A stretch of DNA of 64,000 nt from NCBI RefSeq assembly GCF_018205975.1, contig NZ_CP073577.1, forward strand, positions 558,001 to 622,000, written 5' to 3'. The notes under the pieces were generated by a model, which worked only from the letters and a program-made list of their open reading frames with translations, had not been told where the DNA came from and did not search any database. The first letter of the stretch is position 1; the number at the start of each line of letters is the position of its first letter. The position numbers were made by a program, and so were the translations under genes. Shown here in pieces: positions 18,079-25,680 of this stretch. The stretch comes from Erythrobacter sp. JK5. Lineage in GTDB: Bacteria > Pseudomonadota > Alphaproteobacteria > Sphingomonadales > Sphingomonadaceae.

Positions 18079-18112
18079 CGTTATCTGGACCCCTGCCTTC
18101 GCAGGGGTGACG
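18079..18112 (-). repeat. palindromic repeat, right flank of GIY-YIG gene
   Basis: On the minus strand it reads CGTCA, stem CCCCTGC-gaag-GCAGGGG, then TCCAGATAACG. The stem is identical to the left copy at 17709-17739 and the head points outward. Confidence 0.85.
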
Positions 18113-18125
18113 CAATGAGCTAGAC

Positions 18126-18728
18126 GTGCACCTGCGCGCCCCTGCCATTCTCGTCGCTTCCCGGCCTCACGGTGAAACCGCCACGATCGCGCGGTTGCTG
18201 ACCGAGGAATATGGCCTGGTCGCCGGCTACGTCGCCGGCGGGCGCGGGCGGCAATTGCGGCCGGTGATGATCCCGGGCAACCGCGTTGCGGCAGAATTGC
18301 GCGCCCGATCCGACAGCCAGCTGCCGTTTGCGCGGCTCGAGCTGGAAGAGAGCCGCGGCCCGTGGATGACCGAACCGCTGCCTGCCGCCGCAATCACCTG
18401 GGCCTGCGCGCTCACGGCCTCGTCCCTGCCCGAGCGCAATCCCTATCCCTCGCTCTATTCGGCGCTCGACGCGCTGCTTTCGGCGATCTGCAATGCGCCG
18501 TCCGCGCGCGGCTGGCTGGCCGCGATGGTGGCGTACGAGACCATGCTGCTGCGCGAGCTCGGCTATGGCGGGGAGCGCCCGGACATGCACAGCGGTTTCG
18601 ATACCCAGTTTGCCGCGTTCCGCCGTCTCCATCAGCCGCTGAAGCGCTACCTGTTTGCCGACAGCCATGGCGATGTTATGGCCGCGCGCGTGCTGTTGGG
18701 GGAGCGGCTGAGCCGCATGCAGGAGTGA
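18126..18728 (+). CDS. recO: DNA repair protein RecO (short form)
   Basis: This 200-aa protein has the N-terminal OB fold of RecO (APAILVASRPHGETATIARLLTEEYGLVAGYVAGGRGR) and the helical domain with YPSLYSALDALL and MVAYETMLLRELGYG. RecO anneals single strands coated with SSB and loads RecA with RecR. Typical RecO is about 240 aa. The zinc-binding segment that usually follows the LL.ELG helix, and the SP.SGRAV stretch, are absent here. Start is GTG at 18126. The gene lies 13 bp after the repeat unit and 10 bp before leuB. Confidence 0.85.
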   Translation: MHLRAPAILVASRPHGETATIARLLTEEYGLVAGYVAGGRGRQLRPVMIPGNRVAAELRARSDSQLPFARLELEESRGPWMTEPLPAAAITWACALTASSLPERNPYPSLYSALDALLSAICNAPSARGWLAAMVAYETMLLRELGYGGERPDMHSGFDTQFAAFRRLHQPLKRYLFADSHGDVMAARVLLGERLSRMQE

Positions 18729-18738
18729 GTTTCGGATC

Positions 18739-19797
18739 ATGAAGATTGCGGTTCTGCCGGGCGACGGGATCGGTCCCGAGGTAACGCGCGAAGCGGTGCG
18801 CGTGCTGGAAATGCTGGGCCTGCCCGGCCTCACCCTGTTCGACGGCGACGTCGGCGGCATCGCGTACAAGCGCCATGGCCAGCCGCTGCCCGAAGAAACG
18901 CTGACCATCGCGCATGCGTGCGACGCGGTGCTGTTCGGTGCGGTGGGCGATCCGGAGTGCGACGGGCTGGAGCGCAAACTGCGCCCCGAGCAGGCGATCC
19001 TCGGCCTGCGCAAGCATCTCGGACTGTTCGCCAATTTGCGCCCGGCGAGGGTATTTGCCGGGCTCGAACATCTCTCGCCCCTGAAGCCCGAAATCGCCCG
19101 CACGCTTGACGTGATGATCGTGCGCGAGCTCACCGGCGATATCTACTTCGGCGACAAGGGTGAGCGCGCGGCCAGCGACGGTTCGCGCGAGGGGTGGGAC
19201 ATGATGTCCTATTGCGAAACCGAAGTGCAGCGGATCGCCCGGGTCGCCTTCCGCACGGCGCGCAGCCGCGATTGCCGGGTCTGCAGCGTCGACAAGGCCA
19301 ATGTGCTCGAAACCAGCCAGGTGTGGCGCGATACGGTGAAGGCCGCAGCCGGATCGCATCCGGATATCGAGCTCAGCCACATGTATGTCGACAACGCGGC
19401 GATGCAGATCATCAGCAACCCGGCTCAGTTCGGCGTGATCCTGACCGGCAATCTGTTCGGCGATATCCTGTCCGACCTTGCGAGCGCAGCGGTCGGCTCG
19501 ATCGGACTGTTGCCGAGCGCCTCGATGGGCGACCGGGCGACCGAGTTCGGGCGGTTCGGCCTGTATGAACCCATCCACGGCAGCGCGCCCGATATCGCCG
19601 GGCAGGGCAAGGCCAACCCGATGGCAACGATCCTGTCGGCGGCGATGATGCTGCGGCATTCGTTCGGACGCGAAGCCGATGCGGTGCGGATCGAGACCGC
19701 GGTGGAGAGGGCGCTGGCCGACGGGATCCGCGGCGGCGATCTGGGCGGCGATCACGGCACCGAGGAAATCGGCGCGGCGGTGCGCGAGCGGCTGTAG
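18739..19797 (+). CDS. leuB: 3-isopropylmalate dehydrogenase
   Basis: This 352-aa enzyme oxidatively decarboxylates 3-isopropylmalate with NAD+ in leucine synthesis. Visible are LPGDGIGPEVT at the N-terminus, the substrate arginines in LRPEQAILGLRKHLGLFANLRPAR and MIVRELTGDIYFG, and the C-terminal GSAPDIAGQGKANPMATILSAAMML signature. leuA, leuC and leuD are not in this window, so the leucine genes are scattered. Confidence 0.96.
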   Translation: MKIAVLPGDGIGPEVTREAVRVLEMLGLPGLTLFDGDVGGIAYKRHGQPLPEETLTIAHACDAVLFGAVGDPECDGLERKLRPEQAILGLRKHLGLFANLRPARVFAGLEHLSPLKPEIARTLDVMIVRELTGDIYFGDKGERAASDGSREGWDMMSYCETEVQRIARVAFRTARSRDCRVCSVDKANVLETSQVWRDTVKAAAGSHPDIELSHMYVDNAAMQIISNPAQFGVILTGNLFGDILSDLASAAVGSIGLLPSASMGDRATEFGRFGLYEPIHGSAPDIAGQGKANPMATILSAAMMLRHSFGREADAVRIETAVERALADGIRGGDLGGDHGTEEIGAAVRERL

Positions 19798-19808
19798 CCG
19801 CAGCGTCC

Positions 19809-20900
19809 ATGACCCTCGACCTCGCGATCATCCTCCCGACGCTGAACGAGCGCGGCAATCTTGCGCCGCTGGTCGGGCGGATCGAGGAAGCGCTCGGGGC
19901 GGAAGGCTGGGAAGTGCTGATCGTCGACGACGACAGCGAGGATGGCACCGCCGACGAAGCGCGCGCGCTGGCCCTGCACGACCGGCGGGTGCGGGTCATC
20001 CAGCGGATCGGACGGCGAGGGCTGGCGAGCGCGGCGATCGAGGGATTCTGCGCCACCCCCGCGCCCTACTGCGCGGTGATGGACGCCGACCACCAGCACG
20101 ATCCCGCGCTGCTGCCGCAGATGCTCGCGAGTCTGACAGCCGGAGAGGCCGAGATCTGCGTCGCCTCTCGTTTCGTCGAAGGGAGCAGCACTGTAGACTG
20201 GGCCGAGCCGGAGCGAGAGCGCCTGTCCGGCCTCGCCAATGCCATGGCGCGCAGGCTGACCGGCGTGGACCTGACCGATCCGATGAGCGGATATTTCATG
20301 CTGCCGACCGCGAGTGCCCGCGCGCTGGTGCCGCGCCTGTCGGGCATCGGGTTCAAGATCCTGCTCGATCTGCTGGCCACCTCGGACAAGCCGATGAAGA
20401 TCAGGGAATTTCCGCTCACCTTCGCCCGCCGCCGCGAGGGTGAGAGCAAGCTCGATCGGGCGATCCTGTTCGATTTCCTCGCCGGACTTTACGACAAGAC
20501 CCTCGGGCAGCTGATCCCGACCCGCTTCGCGCTGTTCGGCACGGTTGGCGGGCTGGGCGTGATCGTGCACTATGCCGTGCTCGCGCTCCTGCTGGCGGGC
20601 ATGACCGCAACCTTCTGGAAGGCGCAGCTCGCGGCGGTCCTGACCGCGATGAGCTTCAACTTCTGGCTCAACAACTGGCTGACCTATCGCGACAAGCGGC
20701 TGACCGGCTGGGGCGATCTGCTGCGCGGCTGGGCCGGGTTCTGCCTCACCTGCGCGATCGGCGGTTTTGCGAACGTGGCAGTGGCGACCCTGCTCGAAAG
20801 CCGCGGCGTGTTCTGGGCGCTCGCGGCCTTATGCGGGATCCTGATCGGTTCGGTCTGGAACTACGCCCTCAGCAGCCGCTTCGTCTGGGGGAGGTATTGA
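19809..20900 (+). CDS. GT2 polyprenol-phosphate glycosyltransferase fused to GtrA domain
   Basis: This is a 363-aa two-domain protein. The N-terminal GT-A glycosyltransferase of the dolichol-phosphate mannosyltransferase type (about residues 1-230) has ILPTLNERGNL, VDDDSEDGT, the metal site MDADHQHDP and PMSGYFML. The C-terminal domain (about 235-363) is a four-helix GtrA-like membrane domain (FALFGTVGGLGVIVHYAVL, FNFWLNNWLTYRDKR). It probably makes and flips a lipid-linked sugar for envelope glycosylation. The divergently read GT39 gene nearby may use the same donor. The 3' end overlaps the convergent gene by 72 bp. Confidence 0.9.
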   Translation: MTLDLAIILPTLNERGNLAPLVGRIEEALGAEGWEVLIVDDDSEDGTADEARALALHDRRVRVIQRIGRRGLASAAIEGFCATPAPYCAVMDADHQHDPALLPQMLASLTAGEAEICVASRFVEGSSTVDWAEPERERLSGLANAMARRLTGVDLTDPMSGYFMLPTASARALVPRLSGIGFKILLDLLATSDKPMKIREFPLTFARRREGESKLDRAILFDFLAGLYDKTLGQLIPTRFALFGTVGGLGVIVHYAVLALLLAGMTATFWKAQLAAVLTAMSFNFWLNNWLTYRDKRLTGWGDLLRGWAGFCLTCAIGGFANVAVATLLESRGVFWALAALCGILIGSVWNYALSSRFVWGRY

Positions 20901-21266
20901 TTGCTTGGCAGTGTCGCCCTGCCTGAAGACGATCTTGTTCGCGACGCAGCGCTGATTGGGAACGTCGGTTGTGGTGGCACGCATGATCCTCGGCATTGCT
21001 TTTTGGACGATGCGCTCCTGCCTTTCGGTCAGGTCTTGGCGGGTCACGAACGCGCAGTCCACGAATCCGCCATTCGCATCGACCCTGCACCGAAAGTCGA
21101 CCTCCACCACTTCCGGCAAGATTCTGTCGATGTGGGTAGGCCAGGCATTGGTGATGGCCGCTTCGTCAAAGCGGAGTTCGCCCTTCGGCTGCGGACAATT
21201 GAACCGATCGTCGGCGCTTGCCGGGGAGGCAAGGACGAGTAGCGACGCAAGCATCCTCATCTTCAT
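20829..21266 (-). CDS. secreted hypothetical protein with TonB-C-like domain
   Basis: This 145-aa protein has an N-terminal signal peptide (MKMRMLASLLVLASPASA, cleavage before DD). The mature part has CPQPKGELRF, VEVDFRCRVDANGGFVDCAFVTR and QERIVQKAMPRIMRA. The strand-strand-helix order resembles the TonB C-terminal fold common in sphingomonad periplasmic proteins; four cysteines could pair. The start overlaps the GT39 stop in ATGA, indicating translational coupling. The function is unknown. Confidence 0.7.
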   Translation of the reverse strand: MKMRMLASLLVLASPASADDRFNCPQPKGELRFDEAAITNAWPTHIDRILPEVVEVDFRCRVDANGGFVDCAFVTRQDLTERQERIVQKAMPRIMRATTTDVPNQRCVANKIVFRQGDTAKQSIPPPDEAAAEGVVPDRTDQDPA

Positions 21267-22594
21267 CGCCACCCCGCAATCCATGCCCATTTCGCAAAGC
21301 TCATCGGGCCTTCGAGTTCGCCCGCCGTCAATATCCTGAAAAACAGCGCGAAGAACGCCGCGCTGCCGACAAGAACGACATAGCTGATCCAGCGATACTG
21401 CGCGCTGCGGTGGATGTCGCTCAGGCTCAGCGCCAGCGCCGCGAGCAGGAAACAGCTCGGCATCAGGTAATGGTAGTAGAACTGCACCGGCTTGGGCGCG
21501 ATCAGCCACAAGCCGAGGCTGACCGCGAAGCCGACGAATGCGCCCAGCCGCGCCCAGTCTCCGCGATACAGCCCGCTGACGAAGCACCACAGCAGCGCAG
21601 GCAGGCCCAGCAGCATCGTCAACGGATTGCCGATCAGCAGCACCCCGCGCTGCGCGTTGTCGGTGAACTCGTACAGATACCAGATGCCGCGCGCATTGAG
21701 CAGCCACTGGTCCCACGTGCTCTGGTAGTTGTGCGGCTTCATGACCGAGGCCTGCAGCTCGAGCATTTCGCGGTGCAGCCCGATCAGGCCGAGCTCGGCG
21801 AGCGGCGAGGGGCGGATCGCATCGCCAAGCCCGTATCCCGGGGCGAAAGTCAGCCCGTAGACGGCGAGCGGCACGATCCCGAGCCACACGAACGCTTCGA
21901 CCAGCGAGATTCCCGGCACCGGCACCCCGCGGGTGCTGACAAACAGCCGCTGTCGCCCGGCGGACAGGCGCGCGGCAAGAAAGGCGAGGCCGGGGACCAT
22001 CGCCAGCGGGACGGAGTTCCACTTCGAAGCGAGCGCGCAGCCGATCGCGATGCCGGTCAGCGCAAGCCGCCAGCGCCCGGTCTCGGGCTCGCGGATCGCC
22101 GCAGCGAACTGCCACGCGGCGAGCGCGAGGAACGCCGCCATGAAGATATCGAGCATCGCGATCCGCGCCTGCACGAACAGGTGGAACCCGGTGGCGAGCA
22201 GCACGCCGAACGCGATTGCAGCGAAGCGATCGTGGCTGGCGTGCCACAAGGCGCGCATGCTTGCCCCGATCGCGAAGGTCCCCGCGATCAGCGACGGCAG
22301 CCGCCAGCCCAGCGGGTTGTCGCCCAGCTGCCAGATGCCGAGCGCGATCAGCTGCTTGCCGAGCAGCGGGTGTTCGCGGTTGAGATAATCGCCGCCCGCC
22401 AGCAGCTCGCGCGCGGCGGGCAGGTAATGCACTTCGTCGAAATAGGGGGCCGACGGGATCGTCAGCCGGATCGCCGCCAGCGCCGCGAACATCGCCGGGA
22501 GCGCGAGACACCACAGCCACGGATCGGGCGGGCCATGGACCGGACCGGCGTGGTGCGGCGTGGCTGCCGGCGTTCGGGTTGCGACCTCGTGCAT
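21263..22594 (-). CDS. GT39-like mannosyltransferase, multispanning membrane protein
   Basis: This 443-aa integral membrane glycosyltransferase resembles bacterial protein O-mannosyltransferases (PMT/GT39). YFDEVHYLPAARELLAGGDYLNREHPLLGKQLIALG is the conserved first loop with the catalytic Asp-Glu pair and the HPPLGK-like motif. About ten to twelve hydrophobic helices and the KPHNYQSTWDQW loop follow. The enzymes transfer mannose from polyprenyl-phosphate mannose to exported proteins; the nearby GT2-GtrA protein could supply the donor. Confidence 0.88.
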   Translation of the reverse strand: MHEVATRTPAATPHHAGPVHGPPDPWLWCLALPAMFAALAAIRLTIPSAPYFDEVHYLPAARELLAGGDYLNREHPLLGKQLIALGIWQLGDNPLGWRLPSLIAGTFAIGASMRALWHASHDRFAAIAFGVLLATGFHLFVQARIAMLDIFMAAFLALAAWQFAAAIREPETGRWRLALTGIAIGCALASKWNSVPLAMVPGLAFLAARLSAGRQRLFVSTRGVPVPGISLVEAFVWLGIVPLAVYGLTFAPGYGLGDAIRPSPLAELGLIGLHREMLELQASVMKPHNYQSTWDQWLLNARGIWYLYEFTDNAQRGVLLIGNPLTMLLGLPALLWCFVSGLYRGDWARLGAFVGFAVSLGLWLIAPKPVQFYYHYLMPSCFLLAALALSLSDIHRSAQYRWISYVVLVGSAAFFALFFRILTAGELEGPMSFAKWAWIAGWR

Positions 22595-22638
22595 GCCCGC
22601 AAGCGCTTAGGAAAGCGCCCGTGGGCCTACAAGGGGAT

Positions 22639-23067
22639 TCACGCTTTGGCGGGTGCGACAGCGGCGGCGGTTTCGCCCTGGCTTTCGAGCCAGAACAGCC
22701 GCGCGATCATCGCGAGCAGTCCGATGCTGGCGGTGCAGGCCGACAGCAGCGCCCACAGCGGAACGTTCATGCCGGCCGCGCGGGCGCGCGGCGCGATGAA
22801 GAACAGCGCGATGATCACACACATCACGAGGTCCCACCACACCTGGATGCCGGTGAGGTTGCCGGTGTGGTTGGTGAAGAACATTACCACCCCTTCGGAC
22901 CAGATCTGCACCGCCGTGTAGGCACCGAATCCGGCCGCGAGCATCGCTGCAATCGTGGCGCTGCCGATGGTCGGTCTGGCGGTGAGGATATGCACCAGGC
23001 CTGCCGCACCGAAAACCAGCACGGCGACAAAGGTGACTTGCAGTGTATCCATGGGCAGCGTGTCCAT
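22639..23067 (-). CDS. membrane protein, target of divergent TetR regulator
   Basis: This 142-aa protein has four hydrophobic helices, an aromatic WWDLVMCVIIALFFIAPRARA segment between helices, and a charged C-terminus. It resembles DUF2834-type small membrane proteins, a weak assignment. The start at 23067 has GGAG at good spacing. It is transcribed away from the TetR gene across two palindromic operators, so it is almost certainly the regulated target, possibly involved in handling the TetR ligand. Confidence 0.75.
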   Translation of the reverse strand: MDTLPMDTLQVTFVAVLVFGAAGLVHILTARPTIGSATIAAMLAAGFGAYTAVQIWSEGVVMFFTNHTGNLTGIQVWWDLVMCVIIALFFIAPRARAAGMNVPLWALLSACTASIGLLAMIARLFWLESQGETAAAVAPAKA

Positions 23068-23086
23068 CGTTCGATCTCCGACTCGT

Positions 23087-23136
23087 TATGTAGCAGTTGC
23101 TACATAGACTGGTATCTTAATGTAGCAATCGCTACA
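23087..23136. promoter_or_regulatory. tandem TetR operators
   Basis: Two copies of the palindrome TGTAGC-N4-GCTACA occur at 23089-23104 and 23121-23136. Their centres are 32 bp apart, close to three helical turns. They occupy the whole gap between the divergent membrane-protein gene and tetR, so binding would repress both. Confidence 0.85.
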
Positions 23137-23144
23137 AGAGGAAA

Positions 23145-23693
23145 ATGTCGAAAGCGTCACTCTCGCGCGAAATGCTCCTGCCCAAGCTCGCCGCGCATGT
23201 TCTCAATCACGGGCTGGGCGGGGCAAGCCTGCGGCCGCTAGCCAGGGCGGCGGACACAAGCGACCGGATGCTGATCTACCATTTCGGCAACAAGGAGCAG
23301 CTGGTCGCCGACCTGCTCGACCATATTGCCGGGATCTATGCGACCGCGCTCGACGCGGCGATGGGGACGGAGCGACCAAGGACGCGCAAGGAATGTTTCG
23401 AGCGCCTGCTCGATCAGGGTCGCCACCCGATGATGCAACCGTTCATGGTGCTGTGGTGGGAGATCGTGGCGGGGTCGGCGCGCGGCATTCCCGGCTATCG
23501 CGAGGCGGCGGACGCGATGATGACGAAACAGCTCGCCTGGCTCGAAACGCAGATGCCGGCGGGCGATCCCGATCCGGCGGGCGGGGCGCGCTATCTGATG
23601 ACGCTTCTGGAGGGTACGCTGATGCTCGGCGCGGTTGGGCATGACCGCACAGCACGCGACGGGCTGCTTGCGAGTGGTCTCGCAGCCCCCTAA
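23145..23693 (+). CDS. TetR/AcrR family transcriptional regulator
   Basis: This is a 182-aa one-component repressor. The N-terminal HTH (SLRPLARAADTSDRMLIYHFGNKEQLVADLLD) is canonical for TetR. The C-terminal ligand-binding domain contains PFMVLWWEIVAGSARG and is not assignable to a ligand. AGAGGAAA precedes the ATG. The paired palindromes immediately upstream are its likely operators. metZ follows after 11 bp, so metZ may be under the same promoter. Confidence 0.92.
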   Translation: MSKASLSREMLLPKLAAHVLNHGLGGASLRPLARAADTSDRMLIYHFGNKEQLVADLLDHIAGIYATALDAAMGTERPRTRKECFERLLDQGRHPMMQPFMVLWWEIVAGSARGIPGYREAADAMMTKQLAWLETQMPAGDPDPAGGARYLMTLLEGTLMLGAVGHDRTARDGLLASGLAAP

Positions 23694-23704
23694 GCACGCG
23701 CGCA

Positions 23705-24922
23705 ATGAAGAAGACCACCGGAATGGACCGCGCCACGACGCGCAACTGGCGACCGGCTACGCGGGCGATACGCGGCGGGACCTGGCGCAGCGAGCATGGA
23801 GAGACCAGCGAGGCGCTGTTCCTCACTTCGGGCTATACCTACGACGACGCACAGACCGTTGCCGACCGGTTTGCGGGCGAGGCCGAGGGCATGACCTATT
23901 CGCGCCTCCAGAACCCGACCGTGGCGATGCTGGAGGAACGGATTGCGCTGCTCGAAGGCGCCGAGGCCTGCCGCGCGCAGGCGAGTGGGATGGCGGCGAT
24001 GACGGCGGCTTTGCTGTGCCAGCTTTCGACCGGAGATCACGTGGTGGCCGCGCGCGCCGCGTTCGGATCGTGCCGCTGGCTGGTCGACAACCTCCTGCCC
24101 CGCTTCGGGATCGAAACCTCGGTGATCGACAGCGCCGACAATACGCAATGGGAAGCCGCGATCCGCCCGAACACCAAGGTGTTCTTCTTCGAGAGCCCGG
24201 CCAATCCGACGCTCGACATCGTGGACCTCCAGTTTGTCTGCGATCTTGCCAAGGCACACGGAATCACCACGGTGGTCGATAACGCGTTTGCCAGTCCGGC
24301 GTTGCAACGCCCGCTCGAATTCGGCGCCGACGTGGTCGCCTACAGCGCGACCAAGCTGATGGACGGGCAGGGCCGGGTGCTCGCCGGAGCGGTGTGCGGA
24401 TCGGAGGAGTTCATCACCGAAACGCTGCTGCCGTTTCAGCGCAACACCGGGCCGAACCTCGCGCCGTTCAACGCATGGGTGGTGCTCAAGGGGCTGGAGA
24501 CGCTGAGCCTGCGCGCGCACAAGCAGAGCGAACAGGCGGTGGCGCTGGGCCGGTTTCTCGAGCCGCGCGTCGAGCAGGCGGGCGGGCGGATGCTCCACCC
24601 CGGTCTGCCGAGCCATCCGCGCCACAATCTCGCGCTCGTCCAGATGGATGCGACGGGGCCGATCTTCGCCTTCGATGTGGGCACCCGCGAGCGCGCCTTC
24701 GCGATTCTCGACGCGCTCGAACTGATCGATATCTCCAACAATATCGGCGACGCGCGCAGCCTGTTGTGCCACCCGGCCTCGACCACGCACGCCAGTATGG
24801 GCGAGGAGGCGCGTGCAGAGATGGGCGTGACCGAAGGGCTGCTGCGGATCAATGTCGGGCTGGAGGATATCGCCGACCTGACCGAGGATCTGGACCGCGC
24901 GCTGGCGGCGTCGGGTATCTAG
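23705..24922 (+). CDS. metZ: O-succinylhomoserine sulfhydrylase
   Basis: This 405-aa fold-type I PLP enzyme of the Cys/Met metabolism family makes homocysteine directly from O-succinylhomoserine and sulfide. Visible are TYSRLQNPTVAMLEERIALLEGAEAC, the phosphate-binding SGMAAMTAA, VDNAFASPALQ and the PLP lysine in YSATKLMDGQGR. The C-terminal GVTEGLLRINVGLED is standard. The MetZ assignment over MetB or MetC rests on overall similarity to alphaproteobacterial MetZ. No SAM riboswitch is possible in the 11-bp gap upstream. Confidence 0.9.
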   Translation: MKKTTGMDRATTRNWRPATRAIRGGTWRSEHGETSEALFLTSGYTYDDAQTVADRFAGEAEGMTYSRLQNPTVAMLEERIALLEGAEACRAQASGMAAMTAALLCQLSTGDHVVAARAAFGSCRWLVDNLLPRFGIETSVIDSADNTQWEAAIRPNTKVFFFESPANPTLDIVDLQFVCDLAKAHGITTVVDNAFASPALQRPLEFGADVVAYSATKLMDGQGRVLAGAVCGSEEFITETLLPFQRNTGPNLAPFNAWVVLKGLETLSLRAHKQSEQAVALGRFLEPRVEQAGGRMLHPGLPSHPRHNLALVQMDATGPIFAFDVGTRERAFAILDALELIDISNNIGDARSLLCHPASTTHASMGEEARAEMGVTEGLLRINVGLEDIADLTEDLDRALAASGI

Positions 24923-25026
24923 GGCTGCTGTTCTAGCAATTGCGAGGCGGCTCCGAGCACCGCTCCCAGACCAGCTTTCCTGGCATTAACCGGGCTTTCA
25001 GCACGCGAAATTACAAGCACCCGCTG

Positions 25027-25293
25027 ATGTTTGAGATTTTTGCCATCGTCTGTTTCTCGGTCGCCTTCGCAATCGTTTCTCTCCTCGCAACGATTTTCCT
25101 CGGCCTGACGATCGGGGCATGGGCGCCGGAACTTGCAGTAAGAGGAGACGGCCTCGCAGATATTCTGCGCCCGTGGCGTATCATCGCCGTTGGCGGTGCC
25201 ATCTATGGGATATTTGTGGCCGGGTCATTGCCTGCAGGTTCCTCCGAGCTTGCCGCCATATTCGCTCTTTGGACTTGGCTCGGCTTTGCTTGA
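25027..25293 (+). CDS. small hypothetical membrane protein
   Basis: This 88-aa protein starts MFEIFAIVCFSVAFAIVSLLATIFLGL, followed by a short polar loop and two more hydrophobic helices (IIAVGGAIYGIFVAGSLP and LAAIFALWTWLGF), so probably three membrane spans. Its GC content is lower than that of its neighbours. The frame is open upstream to 24940, but the ATG at 25027 best fits a membrane start. No family is recognised. Confidence 0.5.
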   Translation: MFEIFAIVCFSVAFAIVSLLATIFLGLTIGAWAPELAVRGDGLADILRPWRIIAVGGAIYGIFVAGSLPAGSSELAAIFALWTWLGFA

Positions 25294-25680
25294 TGCGCCC
25301 GATCGCGCACCATTGGATGAGGCTCGCATATCGTCTGGAATTCTATTTTTGAGGAAAATGCGGCCGATACGCAAAAGGCCGGCGCAGGCGTGCCTCACAC
25401 ATCCTGCACCGGCCTCATGCACATTGGCCCCTGGTCGGGGGTCGCTTGGAACGACAAGTCGGGGAACCACTCCCCCTGTCTACGCGCCGAAGACGTTAGC
25501 CGTATCGCAATTCCGTCCTAACAAACCGGATGCAAGTGCGGGAAACGCGAACTTAACCATACGCGCCCGCTCGAAACCGGCTATTGTGCATTGCAGCATG
25601 ACACCCTAGGTGTCGCTCGCTCACCTCTCCGCGACGCGTCCTGACGGGCGCCGCAACCATTCCAGATCCGGACACTTTTC
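25294..25680. other. 387-bp intergenic region with a minus-strand terminator
   Basis: Besides the terminator and small-RNA candidate described separately, it holds a 26-codon minus-strand ORF at 25480-25560 (MVKFAFPALASGLLGRNCDT...) that faintly recalls entericidin-like signal peptides but lacks a ribosome binding site. The sulP promoter must lie here; no clear hexamers are visible. Confidence 0.35.
25377..25480 (-). ncRNA. candidate small RNA ending in a strong terminator
   Basis: On the minus strand a GC-rich stretch with hairpins GGGGGAGTGG...CCCC and GTCG-ttccaag-CGAC runs into GGCCGGTGCAGG...CCTGCGCCGGCC, a 12-bp stem with one wobble followed by TTTTGCG. No protein gene on this strand explains the terminator. 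The 5' end is unknown and the RNA matches no family I recognise. Confidence 0.35.

Noticed and set aside
21218..22921. Long plus-strand open frame opposite the GT39 gene
   Set aside because: The translation is dominated by Arg, Gln, Asp and Pro repeats typical of antisense frames, while the minus strand has a membrane glycosyltransferase.
23500..23705. SAM riboswitch upstream of metZ
   Set aside because: The gap between tetR and metZ is 11 bp and the sequence before it is coding, leaving no room for a riboswitch.
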